This document shows positions 1-8,173 of a stretch of 64,000 nucleotides of DNA, one piece after another. The position numbers were made by a program, and so were the translations under genes. The first letter of the stretch is position 1; every line of letters starts with the position of its first letter. Location: contig JAHDKO010000079.1 of NCBI GenBank assembly GCA_018436855.1, forward strand, positions 62,001-126,000, given 5' to 3'. A model generated the notes under the pieces. That model was not told the origin of the DNA and made no database searches. It saw nothing but the letters and a program-made list of their open reading frames with translations. The DNA comes from Deltaproteobacteria bacterium (lineage in GTDB: Bacteria; Desulfobacterota; Desulfomonilia; UBA1062).

Positions 1-1903
1 GACCGTGGGCCTCTCTCTGGGGAAGGCGCTCGATTACCTGATCGTTCAGGACCATGAGGAGATCCTGAAGCTGGGCCGGATCGAGGACGGAGGCCCGGGG
101 TACATCCCCCGGAGACCGCACCTGAACGGCCGGCCGACAGGGGCCGGCCCGCAGGGAGAGGGAGTCGTGGCATGTCTGGAGGAGCTCGTCGAGGCCCATG
201 AAGGCTACGAGGACGTGGTTCACGCCCTGTCCGGAGACATGTGGGTGGTGGAGGATATTCACTGCGCCTTTTCGTTCTGGAAGCAGGGCATGAGGTCCTG
301 TACCTTTGTCACCCGGGACGGCGTCATCCTCGAGCCCACAGGGGTCGTCCGGACCACCGCCGAGATGGCCAAATATGCCGAAGGGCTCAAGGCCAAGGCC
401 GAGAAGGAAGAGCTCTCCCGGCAGGAGATCGCCCTGGGACGGGAGATCGTCTCGGCAAAAGAGCGTCTCGCCCGGCTCAGGCAGGAGATGCAGCGACTCA
501 GAGAAGACCAGGAAAAGGCCGGGAGCGAGGAGCGGTCGCTCAGGGAAAAGACGGCAACCCTTTCTGAAAAAAAGAATGCCGCCTTGCGGGAGGTGGAACG
601 CATTTGCGAGCGCGAGCAGTCTTACCGGCGCGACATCGAGATGTGGGAAGAAATGGTGAGAAAGGTCGAGAGCGATCTCGCAGATATCCACACACAAAAA
701 CAGGAACTCGACCAGCAGATCGAATCCATGCAGGTTGAAGTCAAAGGGCTCGACGAAAAGAGGGCGGCCGCTGGGCAGCGGCTCCAGAGCGCCCGGGATG
801 CGATCAGCGCTCACGCGCAGCGGATGGGCGAGCTCAAGGTTACAGCAGCGGCCACACGGCAGCGGCTCCAGGGAATCGAAGAGCAGCTCGAGGGCATATC
901 GCGGCAGATCTCCCATGATACCGGCAAAAAGGAAGAACTCGTCAAGACGCACGCCTCGGTGCAGGATGCATTGGAGGAGTCCCGGAACCAGCTCCAGACG
1001 CTTAAGGATCAGGCCGGGAAGCAGCGTGAGGCCCTTGAGAACGCCACCCCCGAGCACGAAGAACTCGCGGATGCCCTGGCCTCGCTCACCCAGAGCAGGG
1101 ACGAGTGCCGGGAAACCATGGCCTCCCTGGAAAAAAAGCGAAACGAGATCCTCCTCAAGACCAGGGAGCAGGAGATCGCCCTGACCATGAGCAATGAACG
1201 TTTTGCCTCCCGGTTTTCCGGAGAAGAGCTCCCCGCTGTCGCGGAAGATTTCTCCCCCGACGATGCCCGGCAGAAGGTTGAAGCCCTGGAGGGCCGGATC
1301 GAGAAGATGGGCCAGATCAACTTCGCGTCCCTGGATGCCTTCGAGAACGTACAGGCCAGGTGGGACGACCTTCACCGGCAGTATGAGGACATCGTCCAGG
1401 CGAGCGCGCGGCTGAAAGAGGTTATCGCCAATATCGAAAAGCAGAGCGTCAAGGCCTTCACCGAGACCTTCGAGCAGGTGAAGTACCATTTCCAGGAGCT
1501 TTTCACGGCCATGTTCGGAGGGGGGAAGGCGGACCTGGTGCTCCTTGACGGCAACTCGCCAGACTCCGGGGTCGAGATACTGGCCTGTCCGCCCTTCAAG
1601 CGGCTCAAGTCCATGAGTCTGCTCTCGGAGGGCGAAAAGACGCTGTGCGCACTGAGCTTCATCTTCGCCCTGTTCAAGGTGCGGCCGTCACCTTTCTGCA
1701 TCCTCGACGAGGTGGACGCACCTCTCGACGATGCCAACGTGGTCCGCTTCAATCGCCTGATCCGGACCTTTGCCGGCGATTCCCAGTTCATCATCGTCAC
1801 GCACAACCGGCACACCATGGAAATGTCCGACATCCTCTACGGCGTGACCTTCGATGAACCGGGGATCAGTAAGGTGGTGTCCATGTCCCTCCAGGGGACA
1901 TAA
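1..1903 (+). CDS. smc: Chromosome segregation ATPase SMC, C-terminal part (gene starts left of window)
   Basis: The frame is open to the left edge, so only about 634 C-terminal residues are visible. They start in the hinge (about the first 120 residues), continue through a long charged heptad-like coiled coil, and end in the C-terminal ATPase lobe. The lobe carries the ABC signature helix at 1619-1642, read as LLSEGEKT, and Walker B FCILDEVDA at about 1696-1722, followed by the H-loop region IIVTHNRHTM. SMC homodimers with ScpA and ScpB form the bacterial condensin that organises and segregates the chromosome. The usual signature in SMC is SGGEK; here the second glycine position is glutamate. 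ScpA and ScpB are not in this window. Identification is secure; the start codon is unseen. Confidence 0.95.
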   Translation, partial: TVGLSLGKALDYLIVQDHEEILKLGRIEDGGPGYIPRRPHLNGRPTGAGPQGEGVVACLEELVEAHEGYEDVVHALSGDMWVVEDIHCAFSFWKQGMRSCTFVTRDGVILEPTGVVRTTAEMAKYAEGLKAKAEKEELSRQEIALGREIVSAKERLARLRQEMQRLREDQEKAGSEERSLREKTATLSEKKNAALREVERICEREQSYRRDIEMWEEMVRKVESDLADIHTQKQELDQQIESMQVEVKGLDEKRAAAGQRLQSARDAISAHAQRMGELKVTAAATRQRLQGIEEQLEGISRQISHDTGKKEELVKTHASVQDALEESRNQLQTLKDQAGKQREALENATPEHEELADALASLTQSRDECRETMASLEKKRNEILLKTREQEIALTMSNERFASRFSGEELPAVAEDFSPDDARQKVEALEGRIEKMGQINFASLDAFENVQARWDDLHRQYEDIVQASARLKEVIANIEKQSVKAFTETFEQVKYHFQELFTAMFGGGKADLVLLDGNSPDSGVEILACPPFKRLKSMSLLSEGEKTLCALSFIFALFKVRPSPFCILDEVDAPLDDANVVRFNRLIRTFAGDSQFIIVTHNRHTMEMSDILYGVTFDEPGISKVVSMSLQGT

Positions 1904-1990
1904 GTGACAAATAGTTCTCCTGACGGAGAAATAATTTTCTCTTCTCAAGCAAAGCTCTTGAAAAACCCGTTTATTTTTCATATGCATATT

Positions 1991-2006
1991 TTGCACGTAT
2001 ATTGCA
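1991..2006 (+). promoter_or_regulatory. Candidate sigma54 (-24/-12) promoter upstream of the FlhG-like gene
   Basis: The sequence TTGCAC, five bases, TTGCA matches the sigma54 consensus TGGCAC-N5-TTGC except for one of the two -24 guanines. Transcription would begin near 2017, just ahead of the ribosome binding site at 2022-2028. The -24 mismatch lowers confidence. Confidence 0.4.
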
Positions 2007-2033
2007 GGCTTCTGAAAACACAGGGAAGTGACT

Positions 2034-3014
2034 ATGGCAAGGATCATGGCGGTTACATCAGGAAAGGGCGGCGTGGGCAAGAGCAACTTCACGCTCAATG
2101 TCGGCATCTGTCTCGCCATGATGAACCACCGGGTGCGCATTCTCGATGCCGATCTCGGGCTTGCCAATATGGACGTGCTCCTGGGAATCCGCCCCAACAG
2201 AACACTTGAAGACGTCATCCTGGGCAGGCTCGGCATCGGGGAGATCATCTTCAGGACGGATTACAACGTTGAGCTCATACCGGGAAGCTCCGGCACGCAG
2301 GACATGGCCGATCTGGGCAGGGAGCAGCTGGAAGAGCTGGTAAAGCAGGTCTCCGCCGTGTCCGCGTCCTCCGACTACCTGCTCGTCGACACGGCATCGG
2401 GCATCTCCGCCGGTGTCATTTCCTTTCTCATGGCCGCGCCGGAGGTGATCGTGGGCGTCGTGCCCGAACCCACCAGCCTCACGGACGCATACGCCATGAT
2501 CAAGGTGCTCAGGAAAAACGATTACCCGGGGAGGATATCCATGTTCTCGAGCATGGTAAAGAACAGCTCCGCCGGACACAACCTCTACAAAAAGATCTCG
2601 TCGGCCTCCCAGCGTTTTCTGGACACCCACGTGGAATACCTGGGGAGCATCTACTACGACGACAAGCTCTCCCGGGCAGTTACCGACCAGGTTCCGGCCG
2701 TGGTCAGGTACCCCACCTCGGATATCGCCCGTTGCTACCGGATCATTGCATCCACGCTTCTGGGGCAGGAATCGGTGGAGGCAGACCACGAAAAGTTCTG
2801 GACACGGCTCATCACCATGCTCGTGAGGGCCCCGAAGCACCAGATCGTGCCGGCCGGTCAGGCCGCAGCCGCCCAGAAGAACGGAGACTTGAGGGGAATA
2901 CTCCACGAGCTGCTGGACGAACAGCGCAGGACACGGGAGCTGCTGGAGCGGCTGGTCGAAAAGATCGAACAGCACGACATGAGCATCAGGCCCAAACCGG
3001 GGTCGTTTGTGTAA
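2034..3014 (+). CDS. flhG: MinD/ParA-family ATPase, FlhG (YlxH/FleN)-like
   Basis: A 326-residue deviant Walker A ATPase. The P-loop SGKGGVGKSN lies at residues 9-18, and the switch region DADLGLANMD at about 38 is the FlhG/FleN form rather than the septum-site MinD form. FlhG proteins set flagellar number and placement, usually with the SRP-like GTPase FlhF. FlhF is not in this window, but flgL and fliW lie at 51 kb. I chose the ATG at 2034 because AGGGAAG (2022-2028) is well spaced from it; an in-frame GTG at 2028 lies inside that site. The C-terminal 50 residues are charged and helical. A generic MinD-like role cannot be excluded because no flagellar gene is adjacent. Confidence 0.75.
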   Translation: MARIMAVTSGKGGVGKSNFTLNVGICLAMMNHRVRILDADLGLANMDVLLGIRPNRTLEDVILGRLGIGEIIFRTDYNVELIPGSSGTQDMADLGREQLEELVKQVSAVSASSDYLLVDTASGISAGVISFLMAAPEVIVGVVPEPTSLTDAYAMIKVLRKNDYPGRISMFSSMVKNSSAGHNLYKKISSASQRFLDTHVEYLGSIYYDDKLSRAVTDQVPAVVRYPTSDIARCYRIIASTLLGQESVEADHEKFWTRLITMLVRAPKHQIVPAGQAAAAQKNGDLRGILHELLDEQRRTRELLERLVEKIEQHDMSIRPKPGSFV

Positions 3015-3019
3015 TTGCC

Positions 3020-3222
3020 GAAAGCGTCACCTCTCCCCCTGCGGCAGGCCTCGGAAACCCCGATCTGGCACGTGCCGTGGGCCAGGCGTGCAGGAAAAAC
3101 CCCATACCGGTCATCGTGCCCTGTCACCGTGTCGTGGCCGGGGAGCCCTGGGCGGATTCAGCTCAGGGCTCATCAGAAAAGGGATCCTTCTCATGCTCGA
3201 AGGAGTGCCGTATCCGGGATGA
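3020..3222 (+). pseudogene. ogt: Remnant of an O6-methylguanine-DNA methyltransferase gene (ogt/MGMT), truncated and frameshifted
   Basis: Just after the flhG stop, one frame reads AGLGNPDLARAVGQACRKN and then IPVIVPCHRVVA, which is the MGMT C-terminal core with the alkyl-acceptor motif PCHR at about 3118-3129. The match continues in a different frame as ALGGFSSGLIRKGILLMLEG up to the stop at 3220-3222. The frames meet at a GGGG run (3140-3143); one extra G would restore a continuous reading. The N-terminal half of the family is absent because the segment abuts the flhG stop. Only about 65 codons survive, so a functional protein is unlikely. The homopolymer shift alone could be a sequencing error, but the missing 5' half could not. 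Confidence 0.75.
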
Positions 3223-3277
3223 AGGCTGAAACATCGAGCATCCGCCCGCTCTTTGTTGTATAAGTCGCATCATATAT

Positions 3278-3306
3278 TTGACAAAGCATATCCGAAAGGC
3301 TTACAA
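3278..3306 (+). promoter_or_regulatory. Possible sigma70 promoter for the DUF364-moaA pair
   Basis: A perfect TTGACA (3278-3283) is followed after 17 bases by TTACAA (3301-3306). The -10 is weak and would give a very short leader before the ATG at 3315. Confidence 0.35.
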
Positions 3307-3314
3307 ACAGGATT

Positions 3315-4067
3315 ATGTTCAGCGAGCTCGTCAGGGAAGTGCCGGAGACAAAACAGCAGCAGAAGATCTCAAGGGTGGTGCTGGGTCTGGGATATATCGC
3401 GGTCGAGGTGGAAGGCTCGGGAGTCGGGCTGTGCGCCAATATCCTGCCGGAAGAAAAGGCGAGCTGCACGGTTTTTCCCCGGGCAGGTTCACTCAAGGGC
3501 TCCAGGGTGTCCAATCTGCTCGAACTCGGGTTGAAAGGCGATCTCCTGGGCCGGTCCATTGCCCTGGCTGCCGTCAATGCCGTGAGCAATCAGGGAAAAG
3601 ACAGCGGCGTTGAAGAGGATGTGTTTGAAACCGTTGCCGTTCGTGAGGGCGACAGGGTGGTCATGGTGGGGTTCATCGCCCCGGTGGTTGCAATGCTCAA
3701 GGCAAAAGGCTGCACGGTCGACATATTCGAGCACCGCAGGCACGATGATGTGCGTATCCGGCCGCAAGAAGCCATGGAAGAATGCCTCTCCCGCGCGGAT
3801 GTCGCTATCGTGACAGCGACCTCGATCATCAATGGGAGCCTTCCGGACATCCTTGCCTTCAAGAGCTATGCGCGGGCAGTGATTCTCATGGGCCCTTCTA
3901 CCCCCATGCTCCCCCGGGCGTTTTCGTCCACACCCGTGACCTTTCTCGCAGGATGCCGGGTGGTCGATACCGGAAAGGCCATGGATATTGTCATGGAAGG
4001 AGGGGGGACCCAAGTCCTGTACAAAAACGCAGCAATGAAGAAAATCATCAGGGAGATAAGGCGATGA
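3315..4067 (+). CDS. DUF364 (DUF4213/DUF364) family protein, possible metal-chelation protein
   Basis: A 250-residue protein with the two-part layout of the DUF4213-DUF364 family: an N-terminal half (to about residue 85) with a GLGYIAVEVE strand-rich region, and a C-terminal Rossmann-like half containing VVMVGFIAPVV, TATSIINGSLPDIL and VILMGPSTPMLP. Family members have been proposed to bind heavy metals, but no reaction is established. Its stop overlaps the moaA start by four bases (ATGA, 4064-4067), so the two are probably translationally coupled. That suggests a role linked to molybdenum or tungsten cofactor metabolism, which is inference. The start ATG follows an AACAGGA site. Confidence 0.75.
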   Translation: MFSELVREVPETKQQQKISRVVLGLGYIAVEVEGSGVGLCANILPEEKASCTVFPRAGSLKGSRVSNLLELGLKGDLLGRSIALAAVNAVSNQGKDSGVEEDVFETVAVREGDRVVMVGFIAPVVAMLKAKGCTVDIFEHRRHDDVRIRPQEAMEECLSRADVAIVTATSIINGSLPDILAFKSYARAVILMGPSTPMLPRAFSSTPVTFLAGCRVVDTGKAMDIVMEGGGTQVLYKNAAMKKIIREIRR

Positions 4068-5065
4068 AACCTCTCATGGACAACTATCAGCGACAGATCC
4101 GGTACTTGAGGATCTCCATCACGGACCGGTGCAACCTGCGGTGCAGGTACTGCATGCCTGCAACAGGGGTGGAGTGGATCCCCCATGAGCACATCATGCG
4201 GTATGAGGAATTCCTGCGCATCGCTCGCATCGGCGTTTCCCGGGGAGTGGACAAGATCCGGATCACTGGAGGCGAACCGCTCCTGCGCAAGGGCCTGATC
4301 CCGTTCATCCGGAGCCTGAAGGAACTCGACGGGCTCAAGGACCTCTCGCTCACCACCAACGGGGTGATGCTGTACTCCATGGCGGAAGATCTCAAAAAAG
4401 CCGGCCTGAACCGGCTGAACATCAGCCTGGATACGCTCAGCAGGGAGAAGTTTTCGCACATCACCCGGGTGGACGCCTTCGAGCGGGTCAGTGCCGGCAT
4501 CCGGCGCTCGTTCGATGTCGGGTTGTCCCCGGTGAAGGTCAATGTGGTGGCCATCAGGGGGTTCAACGACGACGAGATCCCCGCGTTCGTGGAGATGACC
4601 CTGAGCTCTCCGGTCGAGGTTCGTTTCATCGAGCTTATGCCCATGGGCTGCGCAACCAGGTACGGAGAATGCGAGCTCATCGGCGCGCCCGAGATCCGGG
4701 GCATTATCGAGGAGCGCTTCGGAGCGCTTCAGAAGGTCGAATACAAACAAGGCCCTGCGCAGGTTTACCGCATTGGCGGGGCTAAGGGTACCATCGGACT
4801 CATCGGCGCATTGAGCGAGCACGCCTTCTGCAGCAGATGCAACCGCATCAGGATCACGGCGAGTGGGTGCCTGAGGCCGTGCCTCTTTTCGGAAAATGAG
4901 CTCGACCTGAGAAACCCCATGAGACAGGGCATCTCCGATCATGAGCTCGAGCTCCTCATCGAGGAAGGGGTCAGGATGAAAAACCTGAACCACCGCCTCT
5001 GTGCAGGAAGCCACCCGGCAGCCGATCAGGGATGCCGGACCCTGATGAGTTCCCTGGGGGGCTAA
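4064..5065 (+). CDS. moaA: GTP 3',8-cyclase MoaA, molybdenum cofactor biosynthesis
   Basis: A 333-residue radical SAM enzyme that, with MoaC, converts GTP to cyclic pyranopterin monophosphate, the first step of molybdopterin synthesis. The N-terminal cluster motif CNLRCRYC supplies Cys23, Cys27 and Cys30. The C-terminal cluster region CSRCN...SGCLRPC lies at about residues 256-277, and the protein ends in the family's GG tail (SSLGG). The start is fixed by the ATGA overlap with the DUF364 gene; a longer upstream reading of the same frame lies inside that gene and is rejected. Its stop shares bases with the stop of the convergent PilZ gene. moaC, moeA and other moa genes are absent here, but mobB lies at 50 kb and a ModE-domain regulator at 38.5 kb. 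Confidence 0.95.
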   Translation: MKPLMDNYQRQIRYLRISITDRCNLRCRYCMPATGVEWIPHEHIMRYEEFLRIARIGVSRGVDKIRITGGEPLLRKGLIPFIRSLKELDGLKDLSLTTNGVMLYSMAEDLKKAGLNRLNISLDTLSREKFSHITRVDAFERVSAGIRRSFDVGLSPVKVNVVAIRGFNDDEIPAFVEMTLSSPVEVRFIELMPMGCATRYGECELIGAPEIRGIIEERFGALQKVEYKQGPAQVYRIGGAKGTIGLIGALSEHAFCSRCNRIRITASGCLRPCLFSENELDLRNPMRQGISDHELELLIEEGVRMKNLNHRLCAGSHPAADQGCRTLMSSLGG

Positions 5066-5418
5066 GGGGCCGCCTGTCTGCGGGCCGAGTCGATCAGCCT
5101 CGCAAACGAGAGCAGATCCTTCCGGAAGAGAATCTTGTTCGTGTTCAGGAGAAGAAGTCCCGACTTCTTCTCGGGGTCTTTCCCCTGTGACGCCCAGACA
5201 ACCTTGCAGTACAGAGAGATGTCCGGCTCCTCCTCCTGAGAGTTGATGGCAAGGCGCACCACAGAGCCTATCGGAAAATCCGCGCCGTCGACGCACACGC
5301 CCTCTTCCGAGGCGTTGAGGACTGAGATGGATTTCACGATCTCCATGAGCTCGACAGAGCCGCTCAGGTTTCCCAGGTTGATTCTCTCGAATGCACGTTT
5401 TTCTTTCCTGACGATCAT
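5062..5418 (-). CDS. PilZ domain protein (predicted cyclic di-GMP binding)
   Basis: A 118-residue single-domain protein. The first c-di-GMP contact motif is an RxxxR in RKEKR (residues 4-8), with a second arginine at 12. The second motif is the D/NxSxxG form NASEEG (residues 35-40). PilZ proteins act as c-di-GMP effectors for motility, surface attachment or exopolysaccharide. The ATG at 5418 follows AGGAAAAAA. The 3' end overlaps the moaA stop by four bases in convergent orientation. The specific target is unknown. Confidence 0.8.
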   Translation of the reverse strand: MIVRKEKRAFERINLGNLSGSVELMEIVKSISVLNASEEGVCVDGADFPIGSVVRLAINSQEEEPDISLYCKVVWASQGKDPEKKSGLLLLNTNKILFRKDLLSFARLIDSARRQAAP

Positions 5419-5426
5419 TTTTTTCC

Positions 5427-5455
5427 TATTACCTTGAAAACACAGTATATGTCAA
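5427..5455 (-). promoter_or_regulatory. Promoter of the PilZ gene
   Basis: On the minus strand TTGACA (5455-5450) is followed after 17 bases by GTAATA (5432-5427). The -10 lies only 8 bases before the ATG, so the transcript would be leaderless or nearly so. Confidence 0.45.
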
Positions 5456-5676
5456 GTCTTGAATCTCTCCTGCGGCTGTTTCCCCTGGCGAGAGGCAGAA
5501 ACGGTGCCCATGGCTCGATCCGGAAATCGACCTGGGGCCTCCGCCCTTCAGGGCCTTTTGGCGATCGTTGCCCCTGCTTTCCTTCCACGGCTTGCCATCC
5601 ATAGAGCAGCAGAGGTAGGATAACCGGGCCTGGCCGATGAGGCCATGGCGGGACGAGGATGAAGGGACGACAAAAC

Positions 5677-7059
5677 ATGAAGGGAAAACGGGTGCTTCTG
5701 GTCAACCCCTGGGTCTATGATTTTGCGGCGTATGACCTGTGGGCAAAGCCTCTGGGACTTCTCTCCCTGGGCGCACTCCTGAGGATCAACGGGTGCGAGG
5801 TGTCCTTTGTGGACTGTCTGAAGACGCCTCACGAACAGATGAACGGGAAGCCCCCTAAGGTGCATCCGGGCGGACACGGCAAGTTCTATCGTCAGATCGT
5901 GGAATCCCCCGCGCCTCTGAAAGGATTCCCCCGGCGATACAGCAGGTACGGCATCAGCAGGGATGCGTTTCGTCATGATCTTGAGCAGGCCGGACGGCCG
6001 GATGCGATCCTGGTCACCTCGCGGATGACCTACTGGTATCCGGGCGTACACGAGGCGATCATGTGCGTGAGGGAGGCATTCCCCGGGATCCCGGTTCTGC
6101 TGGGGGGAATCTATGCGACCCTGTGCAGCGGCCACGCCAGGGAACACGCGGGCGCGGACCATGTCCTTTGCGGGGAAGGCGAGCTTGAGGTTCTACGGGT
6201 ACTCGGCTCGGTCTGGGGGGAAAGCCCGGAGTATTATCCGGACATGGACGATCTCGACAGTCTCCCCTACCCCCTGTTCGATCTCGTGGAGCCCTTGAGG
6301 TATGTCTGCATCCAGACCTCCCGGGGATGCCCGTATCGCTGTACCTACTGCGCCTCACACCTGCTCGCGCCCGGCCTGCGCATGAGAGATCCGCTTAAGG
6401 TGGCCGACGAGGTCGCGCACTGGCAACGGCGACACGGTGTTGACGATTTCGCCCTGTATGACGACGCCTTTCTCTTCCGGAGCAGGAAGCTTGCCCTGCC
6501 GCTCATGCGGGAGATTGTCCGGAGGCGGCTGAACGTCCGGTTCCACTGTCCCAATGCCCTGCACGCCCGATACTTGAGCCAGGAGGTGGCTTCAGCCATG
6601 AAGGAAAGCGGGTTCGCCACCATACGGCTCGGCCTGGAGACCTCGGATCCCGCCCTGCAGGATAAAACCGGTGGAAAGGTCTCCAACGACGAGTTCCTGC
6701 GGGCACTGGAAAACCTCTCTCGCGCGGGATTCGACCCCTTGGACATCGGTGTGTATATCCTCTGCGGTCTGCCGGGCCAGCATGGGCGGGAGGTCCTCGA
6801 TGCCGTCGAGTTCGTCAGGAGCGCGGGTGCCAGGCCGGTCATCACCGAGTATTCCCCCCTTCCCGGGACCGGCACGTGGGAGGAGTCCTTACGGTCCAGC
6901 AGATACCCCTTGGACGAGGACCCCCTGTTCCACAACAACACGCTGCTTCCCTGCGCCTGGGAGGGGCTCGATCTGTCCATGTACCGGGAGATCAGGCTCG
7001 CAGCCGGGCGCGGCGCACCTTCTGCGCAGGAGGCGGGAGAGGGGACCGGTGTGGAATGA
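5677..7059 (+). CDS. B12-binding domain radical SAM protein
   Basis: A 460-residue protein with an N-terminal cobalamin-binding-like Rossmann domain (VLLVNPW near the start, PLGLLSLGALLR at about 23-34, ILVTSRMTYW and PVLLGGIYATL at about 110-150). A radical SAM core follows, with cluster motif CPYRCTYC at about residues 218-225. Class members use a [4Fe-4S] cluster, S-adenosylmethionine and often methylcobalamin for methyl transfer or other radical chemistry; the substrate cannot be told from sequence. I chose the ATG at 5677, which has GAAGGGA nine bases upstream, over the in-frame ATG at 5659. The gene stands alone, with only a 40-codon reading frame overlapping its stop. Confidence 0.8.
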   Translation: MKGKRVLLVNPWVYDFAAYDLWAKPLGLLSLGALLRINGCEVSFVDCLKTPHEQMNGKPPKVHPGGHGKFYRQIVESPAPLKGFPRRYSRYGISRDAFRHDLEQAGRPDAILVTSRMTYWYPGVHEAIMCVREAFPGIPVLLGGIYATLCSGHAREHAGADHVLCGEGELEVLRVLGSVWGESPEYYPDMDDLDSLPYPLFDLVEPLRYVCIQTSRGCPYRCTYCASHLLAPGLRMRDPLKVADEVAHWQRRHGVDDFALYDDAFLFRSRKLALPLMREIVRRRLNVRFHCPNALHARYLSQEVASAMKESGFATIRLGLETSDPALQDKTGGKVSNDEFLRALENLSRAGFDPLDIGVYILCGLPGQHGREVLDAVEFVRSAGARPVITEYSPLPGTGTWEESLRSSRYPLDEDPLFHNNTLLPCAWEGLDLSMYREIRLAAGRGAPSAQEAGEGTGVE

Positions 7060-7178
7060 GCAGGCGGCCTGCCGGGTCGTTTCCCGATACAAGGTTCTTC
7101 CGCGTTCAGGGAGTTCCTTATCTGCCCGTGGCGATAAGCGAAAGCCGGACACGCGTCGCGGCCGGGAGGGTGCGGTAG
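7056..7178 (+). CDS. Possible 40-residue small protein coupled to the radical SAM gene
   Basis: An ATG at 7056 overlaps the radical SAM stop as ATGA and opens 40 codons containing RFFRVQGVPYLPVAISES. I recognise no family. The overlap and the non-repetitive composition argue weakly for a real gene. It could equally be a chance frame or the remnant of a longer tail. Confidence 0.25.
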   Translation: MSRRPAGSFPDTRFFRVQGVPYLPVAISESRTRVAAGRVR

Positions 7179-7186
7179 TCATGCGC

Positions 7187-7225
7187 CTTCCCGGATGGCG
7201 GGCTTTCGGGGGCTTTCTCGGGAAG
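7187..7225. repeat. Inverted repeat between convergent genes, possible terminator
   Basis: CTTCCCG (7187-7193) pairs with CGGGAAG (7219-7225) around a 25-base loop, between the convergent radical SAM and panE-like genes. There is no T run, so terminator function is uncertain. Confidence 0.3.
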
Positions 7226-7228
7226 CGA

Positions 7229-8173
7229 TCAGGCGCCTGCGCCTCTCGCCTCTATGCCCTTGACGATGGCCGTGATGACCTCGTTTACGGGCGCGGGTAC
7301 CGAGAGATCCTTTCCATAGCGTACGATGGCGCCGTTTAAGGCATCGATCTCCGTCAGGTTCCCCCGGTCCAGGTCCTGGAGCATGGAAGACCGGTGGGCC
7401 GCGGTGGGCGGGAGCTGTTCTTCCATGAGAAACCGGTAGTATTCCTCCGGCCCCGCATAGGGAAGCGCGACCCCCTTGGCCTTGGCCACGGCAAAGATCT
7501 CGGAAATGATCCGCCGCAGGGTTTCACGCAGCTCGGGCACGGTCTCCAGATGCCCGTAGGGCACATTCAGTATGGCGCCCAAGGCGTTCAGCGAGCAGTT
7601 GTAGAGGACCTTGCCCCACAGGGACGATTCGATGTGGTCGCTCAAGGCGGTCGGGATGCCGGCCTGGTTGAGGTCGTCTGCGATCGGCCGGATTCTCTCT
7701 GCGGGCACATCGTCCGAGGGGCTTCCCAGCAGCACCTTGTCCGCATAGACCGTGACGCGCGCAATGCCCGGCTTCTCGATTTCGGCCCCGAAGATCACCC
7801 GGGCCCCCACGGTCCGGTTCCACCCCACGACCCGCGCGATCGCCTCCCAGTTCCCCAGGCCGTTCTGGATCGAGAACACCAGGGTGTGGTCATGCATGAA
7901 GGGCAGGGCCTGCTGAATCACCCGGGAGGTGTGATAGGACTTCACGCTCAGGAGCACGGTATCGAAGGTCCCTTCAAGCCCCTGCACGCCGTAGAAGGCC
8001 CTGACCTCGGGGATCACGTGGTCCCCCCAGATGCCCCTGACGGTGAGCCCCCGGTCCTGCATGGCCTTCAGATGATCGTCCAGGCCCACGAAGGCGACCT
8101 CGTGCCCCTTCTCGGCCAGCAGGCCCCCAAAGACACTCCCCAGGGCGCCTGCGCCCATGACGAGGTAGTTCAT
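7229..8173 (-). CDS. panE: 2-dehydropantoate 2-reductase (ketopantoate reductase) family protein
   Basis: A 314-residue NADPH-dependent reductase of the ApbA/PanE family. The N-terminal nucleotide-binding motif GAGALG is at residues 7-12, LLSVKSYHT is at the expected second strand, and the C-terminal helical domain contains SSLWGKVLYNCSLNALGA, the family substrate lysine region. True PanE reduces ketopantoate to pantoate for coenzyme A synthesis. Its start overlaps the stop of the upstream acyl-CoA synthetase gene (ATGA, 8170-8173), an unusual partner for pantothenate synthesis, so reduction of a different 2-oxoacid is possible. panB, panC and panD are not nearby. Confidence 0.7.
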   Translation of the reverse strand: MNYLVMGAGALGSVFGGLLAEKGHEVAFVGLDDHLKAMQDRGLTVRGIWGDHVIPEVRAFYGVQGLEGTFDTVLLSVKSYHTSRVIQQALPFMHDHTLVFSIQNGLGNWEAIARVVGWNRTVGARVIFGAEIEKPGIARVTVYADKVLLGSPSDDVPAERIRPIADDLNQAGIPTALSDHIESSLWGKVLYNCSLNALGAILNVPYGHLETVPELRETLRRIISEIFAVAKAKGVALPYAGPEEYYRFLMEEQLPPTAAHRSSMLQDLDRGNLTEIDALNGAIVRYGKDLSVPAPVNEVITAIVKGIEARGAGA

